Under the pieces are notes generated by a model, which had not been told where the DNA came from, searched no databases, and saw only the letters and a program-made list of their open reading frames with translations. The position numbers were made by a program, and so were the translations under genes. DNA of 64,000 bases from Dictyobacter vulcani. GTDB taxonomy: Bacteria; Chloroflexota; Ktedonobacteria; Ktedonobacterales; Ktedonobacteraceae. Shown in pieces: positions 57,350-64,000 of this stretch. The first letter of the stretch is position 1; every line of letters begins with the position of its first letter. The DNA lies in assembly GCF_008974265.1 (NCBI RefSeq), contig NZ_BKZW01000001.1:992001-1056000 (forward strand), written 5' to 3'.

Positions 57350-57728
57350 TATTTTTTATCACTCCTTAATAATAGCTAATCATTCTCTTTTCGCAGCCTC
57401 GTTACACCAAATTCCCCAAAACGACCCACTTTATACATTTATTAAACATAGACTCATGCTGACTATAATAGCAAATAAAGGTAGTAATTAGATGATTATA
57501 AGGGTGTAAGATAGGTTAAGGTAGGGCTAATCAGTAAAGAATACACAACCCTAAGCAAATCAAGCTTAGGGGGGCTTACGTTTTTATCACCTATTTTACA
57601 ACTCTTTACCATATCTCCATAAAAATACTCACCGATTGTACACCTGAGTCATATACTATTGAAATCAGAATGAATAGAGACTGTGAAATATTAAAGCTTT
57701 TTTCATGTGCATATTGGGGGAGGAAACA
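57350..57728. other. Divergent intergenic region with hairpin
   Basis: 379 bases between the aminotransferase and the sugar transferase gene. An 8-bp hairpin CCCTAAGC/GCTTAGGG lies at about 57551-57573, followed by GGGGCTTACGTTTTTA. It may be a leader structure or attenuator; no ligand is suggested. Confidence 0.45.
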
Positions 57729-58403
57729 ATGGTTGTTCAGTCGGCGCCCGTCCGAACGATCAGCATCAATACGGGCTACCTGAGAGCAAAGCGTATACTA
57801 GATATTGCATTTACGCTTCTCATTGCACCATTGGTGATTCTGGTTGGTATCGTGGTTGCGATCTGTATTAAAGTAAATTCTGATGGTCCTATTTTTTTTC
57901 GCCAGAAGCGAATTGGGCAAAATGGGACCGAATTTGAGATGCTGAAATTTCGATCAATGTATGTAAATAGTGACCAGAGGGCCCATCGTGAAAAAATTCT
58001 CCAATACATGAATGGTCAAAAACTCAATGAAGACAATACGGGCAAAATGTCATACAAACATGTTCATGATCCGCGCATTACTAAAATCGGCCGCTTTATC
58101 CGTAAAACCAGCCTCGACGAGCTTCCACAATTTTGGAATGTACTGAGAGGCCAGATGTCTTTAGTCGGGCCACGACCTCCATTGCCCTATGAAGTGGAGT
58201 TGTATACGTCTCATGAGTGGTTACGCATGGTAGGGAAACCTGGCTTAACCGGCACATGGCAGGTGTATGGCCGCTCACGGGTAACATTCCAAAACATGGT
58301 TGAGATGGATATTGAATACCTTGAACATCAATCGCTATGGAATGACCTTAAGCTTATCATTCTTACAGTTCCAGTAATGATATTTTCCCGCGGTGGTGCA
58401 TAA
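57729..58403 (+). CDS. Undecaprenyl-phosphate sugar-1-phosphate transferase
   Basis: 224 residues. Bacterial sugar transferase family (WcaJ/PglC-like). One N-terminal membrane helix ([19 protein letters not shown]) and the catalytic domain with [36 protein letters not shown] and [11 protein letters not shown], including the PRP motif and the Asp-Glu pair. The long N-terminal multi-span part of WcaJ is missing, so this is the short PglC-type. It starts glycan synthesis on the lipid carrier. GGGGGAGG five bases before the ATG at 57729. Confidence 0.92.
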   Translation: MVVQSAPVRTISINTGYLRAKRILDIAFTLLIAPLVILVGIVVAICIKVNSDGPIFFRQKRIGQNGTEFEMLKFRSMYVNSDQRAHREKILQYMNGQKLNEDNTGKMSYKHVHDPRITKIGRFIRKTSLDELPQFWNVLRGQMSLVGPRPPLPYEVELYTSHEWLRMVGKPGLTGTWQVYGRSRVTFQNMVEMDIEYLEHQSLWNDLKLIILTVPVMIFSRGGA

Positions 58404-58426
58404 TACATCCCAATATATATATACGC

Positions 58427-58873
58427 TTATTCCAAACGATGATACAGTTTCTTATTTGGAGAAGTAAGAAACTGTATCATCGTTTGTAGCGGTGGTATCA
58501 TGGGGCCTGCTTGTGAAAGCACGTGTTGTCGACATCTATGTTTAGGTTGTTCCTCACGCTCAGCTTGTTCTAAACGTCTTAAAATAAGATGCATACAGCG
58601 TGCATCAATGATAACAGCGAAGATCTGACAACCGGTCAAATGGCCAATATACGGAAAAATACACACGCTCCCCTGATCTGCAATTGCCACAGTTAAAACA
58701 CGGTGGGACTTTCCAACGACAATACATTGATAGCGCAGCATCAAGCTCAGAGGTAAAAGAGCACGATACCTGAAAGGCACGCGCCGAAGTGGAGTTAATC
58801 TGGGCACCAGAAACATCACATTCGCCAGGTAGGCGTTAGATTTTTTTCCTTTTTCTCCGTATCTATGGCACAT
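58427..58873 (-). CDS. MshEN/GspE N-domain-like small protein
   Basis: 148 residues. The middle shows the GspE-N/MshEN pattern: FRYRALLPLSLMLRYQCIVVGKS, followed by VLTVAIAD and LTGCQIFAVIID. These are normally the N-terminal, c-di-GMP-binding type domain of secretion ATPases, but no ATPase domain is present. The final residues are encoded within a 21-bp perfect hairpin (58435-58486). GAGAGATGAT lies before the ATG at 58871-58873. A regulatory or adaptor role is inferred only. Confidence 0.6.
   Translation of the reverse strand: MCHRYGEKGKKSNAYLANVMFLVPRLTPLRRVPFRYRALLPLSLMLRYQCIVVGKSHRVLTVAIADQGSVCIFPYIGHLTGCQIFAVIIDARCMHLILRRLEQAEREEQPKHRCRQHVLSQAGPMIPPLQTMIQFLTSPNKKLYHRLE
58435..58486. 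terminator. Perfect 21-bp hairpin overlapping the end of the minus-strand gene
   Basis: AAACGATGATACAGTTTCTTA pairs fully with its complement across a 10-base loop. It lies between the convergent sugar transferase gene and the small MshEN-like gene, and includes the last codons of the latter. Confidence 0.75.
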
Positions 58874-59143
58874 ATCATCTCTCTATATAACAAGATTCCT
58901 CCTTCTAATAATAGAAGATGTACATAGAAGAGAGATGTTGAATTCATGAAAAGTGAGGTGGTAATTAGCAAAGGAAGTAGAGGTTCAAACACTGCTTTTA
59001 TCTGCACTGATCTTGTGCGGGTAGGCCCATCATCATTTTATAGAATAGACTGACATAAACAAAGATAAGCAAGAAATTGTCAAAAAACACTGCTGAAAGA
59101 TGATAAGCCACTCGCACAAAATGTTCATATGTATGGATAGTAC

Positions 59144-59872
59144 TTATCTAGAAACGACACGTAGAGGACGGATTGCCTCATCGTCCGCTGAACGGCGCAA
59201 CAGGGTATAACCAACTCCGGGAACCGTCAGGATGTAATATGGATTACCTGGATCAGGCTCTATTTTCTGACGCAGGTGCCGGATATGGGCTTTAATGAGA
59301 CAAGCATCACCATCGCCATCATAGCCCCAGACGTGTGTCACAATTTGATTTGCCGTACACACATCGTTAGCATTAATCGCTAAGAAATGCAACATTTTAC
59401 TTTCGGTTGGTGTTAATCGCAAGGTTTTGCCATTCACAGTCACTTCGTTGTGAAGAGAATCGACACAGATTGGCCCAACATGAATAAGTGAAGAGGGTCG
59501 ACGCTCCAATGTACCTCGAGAGCGACGGCTGACAGAACGAATACGTGCGAGCAATTGGGAGGGGAAAAAGGGTTTGCGCAAGTAATCATCCGCTCCAGAT
59601 TCCAGGCAACGTACCTCATCCTGTACATCTTTGCCATCTGTCACAACGAGGGTCAAGGCATCATGTTTTATACGCAAATCGCGGCAGAGAGCCAGAAGAT
59701 CAACATCTTTCAATGCCGTATCCATAATAACAAGGTCTGGCTTCTGCTCCAACCATTCGAGTTCGGCGCGTTCCGCTGTATATGCTCGATGAACTTCATA
59801 GCCCAGTGTCTTTAACCAGCTCGTAAGCATCTCGACCAAATCACGGTCACTGTCGATGACCAATAATTTCAT
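59144..59872 (-). CDS. OmpR/PhoB family response regulator
   Basis: 242 residues. Receiver domain 1-118: acidic cluster at the start (VIDSD), phospho-Asp in LVIMDTALKD at about residue 51, and the KPF motif (YLRKPF). DNA-binding winged-helix domain 135-228 with LRLTPTESKMLHFLA, IVTHVWGYDGDGD, LIKAHIRHLRQKIEPDP and GVGYTLL. No histidine kinase gene is adjacent, so it is an orphan here. GGGAGGAG lies immediately before the ATG. Confidence 0.93.
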   Translation of the reverse strand: MKLLVIDSDRDLVEMLTSWLKTLGYEVHRAYTAERAELEWLEQKPDLVIMDTALKDVDLLALCRDLRIKHDALTLVVTDGKDVQDEVRCLESGADDYLRKPFFPSQLLARIRSVSRRSRGTLERRPSSLIHVGPICVDSLHNEVTVNGKTLRLTPTESKMLHFLAINANDVCTANQIVTHVWGYDGDGDACLIKAHIRHLRQKIEPDPGNPYYILTVPGVGYTLLRRSADDEAIRPLRVVSR

Positions 59873-60712
59873 TGTCTCCTCCCAACTTTGTTATCACCAT
59901 TTACCATTAAATATCTGTAGACGAAGAGGTATGGAAAGTGACATTACTATCAACTACAGATTGCACTATACACACCTGACTCATCGCTATCAGATATTTC
60001 CACACACTTACCTGGTTCTATAATGTCGCACATACATATTTCAATATACAACTAAAAAAATTTGTTGAGCAAAAATTTTTTTCTAAGTCTTCAGCCAGTG
60101 GTAGTTCACATCCATGAAAGGCATGTGAAATATATTTCTCTCTACACTATGATATAAACGCCAGGCAGGTAAATATTTATAACATGGCTTTTATTCGTTG
60201 TATTTATAAGCTTTGATATTTAAAACTGAAGTGAGGTATCGATATATTTTTTTGTAGTAAAGCTGGATCTAAAAGTCTTGTAGCACATTAATCTTATAAT
60301 TGTGTTTTTACTTAAAAATCACCAAATTCCAATTATGAAGATGTTGGATGCACTAAAAGCGTCAAAGGATGACCTGGTTGTAGTCTTTGTTTATCACCTG
60401 ATGAAGACTATACCTTATACACTTTTAAATTTCAATGTATCTCTCTGGTAATAGGTCACAATTTGTAGTGGTAGTGCACCTTTCCACTGTTTTTCACTAT
60501 GATCGCTTTTAAGCATTACTGTTAAATCTAAAGATATATGAAATCATTATAGAGAAGTACAGTGGATATATCGGCATTGCGATGCTTACAGCGTATAGTA
60601 CTACAGGAGGAAGAAAAGCGGATCACAGCCCCGGACCGCCGGCCCGGGGCTTGCTGGACTTAGAAGTAATTATATTTATGCATAAATATGCTACTATGCT
60701 CTATAATACAGA
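59873..60712. other. 840-base AT-rich intergenic region
   Basis: The longest gene-free stretch, strongly AT-rich, upstream of the response regulator. It contains a single GC-rich hairpin at 60627-60651. Short frames (for example 39 codons from 60335) lack a ribosome binding site. No RNA gene or riboswitch recognised. Confidence 0.5.
60627..60651 (-). terminator. GC-rich hairpin after DUF212 gene
   Basis: AGCCCCGG pairs with CCGGGGCT with a GC-rich loop; in the minus direction it is followed by CTTTTCTTCC. Probable terminator of the minus-strand operon. Confidence 0.65.
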
Positions 60713-61159
60713 TTATCGCGTGCACAGAAATCCTACACAGATCCCAAGAATTCCACCCACAACTACTTGTATTGGCGTATGACCAATAAGTTCACGCAGG
60801 CGCTTTTCTGCCATAGGGCTACCTTGAAATGCTTCTTCGATCATCTGGTTGAGGATACGTGCCTGAATGCTCACAGCACGACGCACGCCAGCGGCATCAT
60901 ACATCACAATGCTGGCTAACACAACCGCTATTGCAAAGTCGGCCGATGCAACTCCCAGTGTACGGCCAGCGGCAGTCGCCAGACCTGTAACCAGGGCTGA
61001 GTGAGAGCTGGGCATCCCACCCGAAGAAACCAACCGGCCCAGGGCAAGTTTACGCTGCTTAAATAATTCAAGAATGGTCTTACTTACCTGAGCAATCGCC
61101 CAGGCCAGAAAGGCCGCGACTAAGACGCGATTATCAAAAATCGAGGTGCTATTAAACAT
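60713..61159 (-). CDS. Divergent PAP2 (DUF212) family membrane protein
   Basis: 148 residues. Motifs: KTILELFKQRK, GGMPSSHSALV (phosphatase-like SxxH), and YDAAGVRRAVS. Four hydrophobic segments. Members are PAP2-like integral membrane phosphatases of unknown substrate, possibly acting on lipid or undecaprenyl pyrophosphate. GGGGGAG upstream of the ATG. Last gene of the minus-strand group; 20 bases after xseB. Confidence 0.88.
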   Translation of the reverse strand: MFNSTSIFDNRVLVAAFLAWAIAQVSKTILELFKQRKLALGRLVSSGGMPSSHSALVTGLATAAGRTLGVASADFAIAVVLASIVMYDAAGVRRAVSIQARILNQMIEEAFQGSPMAEKRLRELIGHTPIQVVVGGILGICVGFLCTR

Positions 61160-61179
61160 ACGTTTCCGTATCTCCCCCT

Positions 61180-61404
61180 TTATAAATCCAGGGGTGAAAG
61201 AGAGAGTGTATCAGTACTCTCCTCAACACTAAGTTTCTGCACCGAGAGCTCTGCTTGTTGCAGGAGTCCGTTGCAATATTGTGCCAGATGCATGCCATCT
61301 TGATACTGCTTTAACGCCTGATCGAGGGGTATTTTCCCTTCTTGCAACGCCGTGATAGCAGCTTCTAGTTGTTCAAACGCTTCTTCAAATGACAAAGAAT
61401 CCAT
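61180..61404 (-). CDS. xseB: Exodeoxyribonuclease VII small subunit
   Basis: 74 residues. Helical protein with the family core SFEEAFEQLEAAITALQEGKIPLDQ (only first 20 quoted in part) and LSVQKL. Partner of XseA; the ratio of subunits controls exonuclease VII activity on single-strand DNA. The ATG at 61402-61404 has GAGGGG five bases upstream; an ATG at 61429-61431 overlapping the xseA stop is possible and would add nine residues. Confidence 0.9.
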   Translation of the reverse strand: MDSLSFEEAFEQLEAAITALQEGKIPLDQALKQYQDGMHLAQYCNGLLQQAELSVQKLSVEESTDTLSLSPLDL

Positions 61405-61427
61405 CTTGTCCCCTCGCAAATCTTTTC

Positions 61428-62648
61428 TCATGAAGGACGGACTTCGACAGATAGGTGTCCATCCTGAACTTGAATGCTCAAAACCTCACCAGCCTTAACC
61501 TGATGCACGTTCGTGACAACTGTTTGATCCTGCTTGCGTACAACAGCATAACCACGAGCAATCGTTAAGAGTGGACTCAAGGAGTGCAGTTGTAAACTTA
61601 CCCCACGCAGTTGCTCAGTTCGCAAGGAGATGATATGTTGCATATGATTCTGCAAGCGATCAGTATATTCATCCAGTTGCTGACGGCGCTGAATGATGCT
61701 ATTCTGCGGGCTAGCGCGCTGTAAGTCGCGCAGCGCATACGACATCTGATCTTTCAGGTCTGCAATATGGTCAAGCATCAGGGTGGTCAACAATTGCTCT
61801 TTAGCGGCCAGATCTTCTTGCCAATCCGAGATATCAGGAACGGCCGCGGTCGCTGCTCCCGTTGGGGTTGAGGCACGATGATCAGCCACAAAATCGGCGA
61901 TCGTAAAATCGGTCTCATGTCCAACTCCACTGATCACGGGAATACGTGAGCGAGCGATGGCACGGGCCACAATCTCTTCATTGAAAGCCCATAATTCCTC
62001 AATAGATCCACCACCACGTCCAACGATAATTACATCGGCTTCACCGTGCTCATTCAACAGATCCAATGCCGCGGCAATGGATGCTGGAGCCTCAGCGCCC
62101 TGCACCAGAGAGGGCGCAAAAATAACCTGTGCCAGAGGATACCGATTACGCAATGTTCGTAGCATATCTCGTAAAGCGGCAGCCTGAGGCGAACTCACAA
62201 TACCGATTATAGCAGGTTGGACTGGCAAGGGGCGTTTACGAGCGGGATCGAATAGTCCCTCAGCCTCTAACTGGGCTTTCAGCCGCTCAAATTTGCGAAA
62301 GAGGGCTCCTTCACCCAGGGACATAACTTCATCCACATAAAACTGAAGTTTGCCATCACGCTCGTAAAATGACACACGACCATTCACGGCCAATGCCATG
62401 CCATCACGCAAAGGAGGAGCCGAGGTTCGGAGCCGAGCGTTTTTAAAAAACACACATGGCAACTGGGCATCGCCCTCTTTTAGCGTAAAATAACAATGAC
62501 CAGAAGGATAGGTTTTACAATTCGAGACTTCACCGTGCACCCAAATATTTTGCAAAATATCATTGGTCTCGAGCAGTTCTTTCAGATAAAGTGAAAGAGC
62601 CGAAACACTGATTGCAGATGGGGTGCCGAGAGAGTCTTGAAAGAGCAT
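61428..62648 (-). CDS. xseA: Exodeoxyribonuclease VII large subunit
   Basis: 406 residues. N-terminal OB-fold (LPCVFFKNARLRTS, NGRVSFYERDGKLQFYV) at 1-105, and the catalytic domain with IVGRGGGSIEELWAFNEE, HETDFTIADFVADHRASTP and a long coiled coil. Acts with XseB. GGAGG overlaps the end of the accB-like gene, 10 bases before the ATG. Confidence 0.95.
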   Translation of the reverse strand: MLFQDSLGTPSAISVSALSLYLKELLETNDILQNIWVHGEVSNCKTYPSGHCYFTLKEGDAQLPCVFFKNARLRTSAPPLRDGMALAVNGRVSFYERDGKLQFYVDEVMSLGEGALFRKFERLKAQLEAEGLFDPARKRPLPVQPAIIGIVSSPQAAALRDMLRTLRNRYPLAQVIFAPSLVQGAEAPASIAAALDLLNEHGEADVIIVGRGGGSIEELWAFNEEIVARAIARSRIPVISGVGHETDFTIADFVADHRASTPTGAATAAVPDISDWQEDLAAKEQLLTTLMLDHIADLKDQMSYALRDLQRASPQNSIIQRRQQLDEYTDRLQNHMQHIISLRTEQLRGVSLQLHSLSPLLTIARGYAVVRKQDQTVVTNVHQVKAGEVLSIQVQDGHLSVEVRPS

Positions 62649-62653
62649 AGGGC

Positions 62654-63178
62654 TTACGCCTCCTCTGAGCTATCGATCACGATCAATTGTTGGCCATATT
62701 CAACCGCCTGACCATCCTGGATCAGGATCTCGACGACACGACCAGCATGGGTGCTTTCAACCTCGTTAATCACATTCAATGATTGAATTGTGCCCACAAG
62801 CTGTCCTGCTTTGACGCGATCTCCGACCGCAACCAATGGATTTCCTTTTGGTTTACCCCAGCTATGAAAAATACCGACAAGAGATGCGTTAATAGTATGT
62901 CTGGTATCGCTGGGAGTAGGGGTAGATGTCGCAGCAAGATCATCTTCAGTAGCAAGGACTGGATAAGACTCCACCTGGCTACCCGCTTGCAATTTCGCTT
63001 TGCGCAACACCAGTTGCATCCCTGCTTCAGCACGCTTGATCTCAAGTTCAGAGACATCACTCTCATCTAGCAACCGGACTAATCGTTGCAGTTGCTCAAC
63101 ACTTATCTGTTTGGTCGGGACGGAATTCTCATTCGACATTGTTTCGACCTCAGCAGGATTCTTTCTGTTGCGACCCAT
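62654..63178 (-). CDS. Biotin carboxyl carrier-like protein lacking the biotin lysine
   Basis: 174 residues. N-terminal helical region with SELEIKRAEAGMQLVLRK, typical of AccB, then a Pro/Thr linker and a biotinyl/lipoyl domain: GNPLVAVGDRVKAGQLVG, GRVVEILIQDGQAVEYGQ. The canonical EAMKLMNEIEA is replaced by QSLNVINEVES, so the biotinylated Lys is Asn135. The fold is otherwise complete, including the hairpin flanks. Biotin carboxylation is not possible by this protein. It sits between efp and xseA, the usual accB place, but accC is not next to it. Plant BADC proteins are a known analogue: carrier-like proteins without the lysine that regulate acetyl-CoA carboxylase. Confidence 0.9.
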   Translation of the reverse strand: MGRNRKNPAEVETMSNENSVPTKQISVEQLQRLVRLLDESDVSELEIKRAEAGMQLVLRKAKLQAGSQVESYPVLATEDDLAATSTPTPSDTRHTINASLVGIFHSWGKPKGNPLVAVGDRVKAGQLVGTIQSLNVINEVESTHAGRVVEILIQDGQAVEYGQQLIVIDSSEEA

Positions 63179-63257
63179 AAAACGACTCCAATATAGTAGA
63201 TAGGCGGTAAAAGCTAGCCGTCACAACAAGCCATGTTGAGACGGCCAGGATGAACGT

Positions 63258-63815
63258 TTAAGCACGCTCGACGTAGGTACCAGTTGTGGTGTTGACACGA
63301 ATTAGATCATCGCTAGAGATAAACAGTGGCACCTGCACAACCAGACCGGTCTCGGTCGTAGCTGGCTTGTTTCCACCGGTAGCGGTATCCCCTTTATAGC
63401 CAGGCTCGGTGTAGGTAACCCGTAAGACCAGCTTCTCAGGGAGCTCGACAGATATTGGCTCTTCGTTATAACGAATAATATCCAATTCCAGATTATCAAC
63501 CAGATAATTTTTGGCTTCACCTAACTGTGATTCCATTAATACAATATCTTCATAGGTACTGGTATCCATAAAGTGATACTGCTCGCCCTCTTGATATTGG
63601 TACGTGACATTTGAGCGATCCAGGTAAATACGTTTGAATTTATCACCGGCATCGCAGGTACGATCTACCGTCGCGCCCGAACGCAAGTTACGCAATTTCA
63701 GACGCACAATCGCGCCACCGCGACCAATCTTTACATGTTGCCACTCAAGAATCGAACACAACTGCCCCTCAAACTCGATCGTGACACCTTTTTTCAAATC
63801 ACCAGTTGAAATCAT
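63258..63815 (-). CDS. efp: Elongation factor P, Arg-tip paralogue
   Basis: 185 residues. Same three domains as the protein at 14068. The loop reads KIGRGGAIVR; Arg32 occupies the position that is Arg32 in rhamnosylated EF-P of Pseudomonas. No EarP-like gene is seen in this window, so modification is unknown. ATG at 63813-63815 with AAGGAG 10 bases upstream; a TTG two codons upstream is possible. It follows the M24 peptidase gene by 15 bases. Confidence 0.94.
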   Translation of the reverse strand: MISTGDLKKGVTIEFEGQLCSILEWQHVKIGRGGAIVRLKLRNLRSGATVDRTCDAGDKFKRIYLDRSNVTYQYQEGEQYHFMDTSTYEDIVLMESQLGEAKNYLVDNLELDIIRYNEEPISVELPEKLVLRVTYTEPGYKGDTATGGNKPATTETGLVVQVPLFISSDDLIRVNTTTGTYVERA

Positions 63816-63830
63816 GAACAAAAATCTCCT

Positions 63831-64000
63831 TTAGCGCTGAATCACCAGATCAGTTGGTGACTGCGTTAATACTTCAACACCATCTTCTTTAACCAACACG
63901 CAATCCTCTACGCGGGTACCTGTCCATCCAGGAATATAGACACCTGGTTCAACCGTCACGACAGAGCCCGCTGGCAATGTGACATCTTCAGGGGCACGTT
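63831..64000 (-). CDS. Xaa-Pro aminopeptidase / M24 metallopeptidase, C-terminal part
   Basis: The gene runs off the window edge. The last 55 codons read SVVTVEPGVYIPGWTG and TRVEDCVLV: the M24 signature with Glu of EPGVY and of RVED as metal ligands. PepP/PepQ-type enzymes cleave N-terminal X-Pro peptides. The placement ahead of efp is common in bacteria. Confidence 0.85.
   Translation of the reverse strand, partial: RAPEDVTLPAGSVVTVEPGVYIPGWTGTRVEDCVLVKEDGVEVLTQSPTDLVIQR

Overview
The window is about 64 kb of bacterial chromosome with mid-range GC and frequent GTG/TTG starts. Gene content suggests Chloroflexota, most likely class Ktedonobacteria: membrane-anchored Ser/Thr kinase and WD40 proteins with long low-complexity linkers, two EF-P genes, a CBS-type Mn pyrophosphatase next to an H+-pyrophosphatase, a DUF6483-type protein and bS21. 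This placement is inference from gene families, not from a marker gene or a search. I see no rRNA, tRNA or CRISPR array.

Layout. 1-9 kb: DedA membrane protein, a disordered membrane protein, lexA, a bifunctional-nuclease-domain protein, lysA, gltX (frameshifted), a DUF6483-like protein and a CPBP protease. 9-16 kb: UDP-glucuronate decarboxylase-like SDR, a flippase-like membrane protein, then rpsU, ybeY, a DgkA-type kinase and a small membrane protein, the first efp and a THUMP methyltransferase. 16-29 kb: HEAT-like protein, MerR regulator, lipoate ligase-like protein, PIG-L deacetylase, C39-like peptidase, a degenerate asparagine synthetase-like protein, folP-folC, a zinc-finger membrane protein, a polyprenyl synthase and a split ubiquitin-like/TM/WD40 gene. 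29-46 kb: M28 peptidase, the two pyrophosphatases, PLD lipoprotein, ABM protein, ligA (frameshifted), Ser/Thr kinase, serine hydroxymethyltransferase and an EF-G-like GTPase. 46-53 kb: MFS transporter, a Gfo/Idh-aldo/keto reductase fusion, a Lon N-domain protein and an IS4-family insertion sequence. 53-60 kb: a surface-sugar block (glycosidase-like lipoprotein, epimerase, Gfo/Idh dehydrogenase, DegT aminotransferase, sugar-phosphate transferase) and an orphan response regulator. 60-64 kb: minus-strand cluster pepP/Q (partial)-efp-accB-like-xseA-xseB-DUF212.

How the genes work together. Most are housekeeping genes in short operons: folP-folC, ybeY-dgkA, and xseA-xseB behind efp and an accB-like gene, an order familiar from other bacteria. 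The epimerase, dehydrogenase, aminotransferase and phosphotransferase would suit synthesis of an amino-sugar nucleotide and its loading onto undecaprenyl phosphate. Many convergent gene pairs are separated by a long private hairpin.

Most notable points: (1) an accB-like protein whose biotin-accepting lysine is Asn; (2) two EF-P paralogues with Arg and Asn at the loop tip; (3) an asparagine synthetase homologue that has lost both active sites; (4) a ubiquitin-like domain fused through a membrane segment to a seven-repeat WD40 propeller; (5) six frameshifts in four genes, each restored by adding one base at or beside a short homopolymer, which looks like a sequencing artefact; (6) a 40-bp perfect palindrome after ligA.
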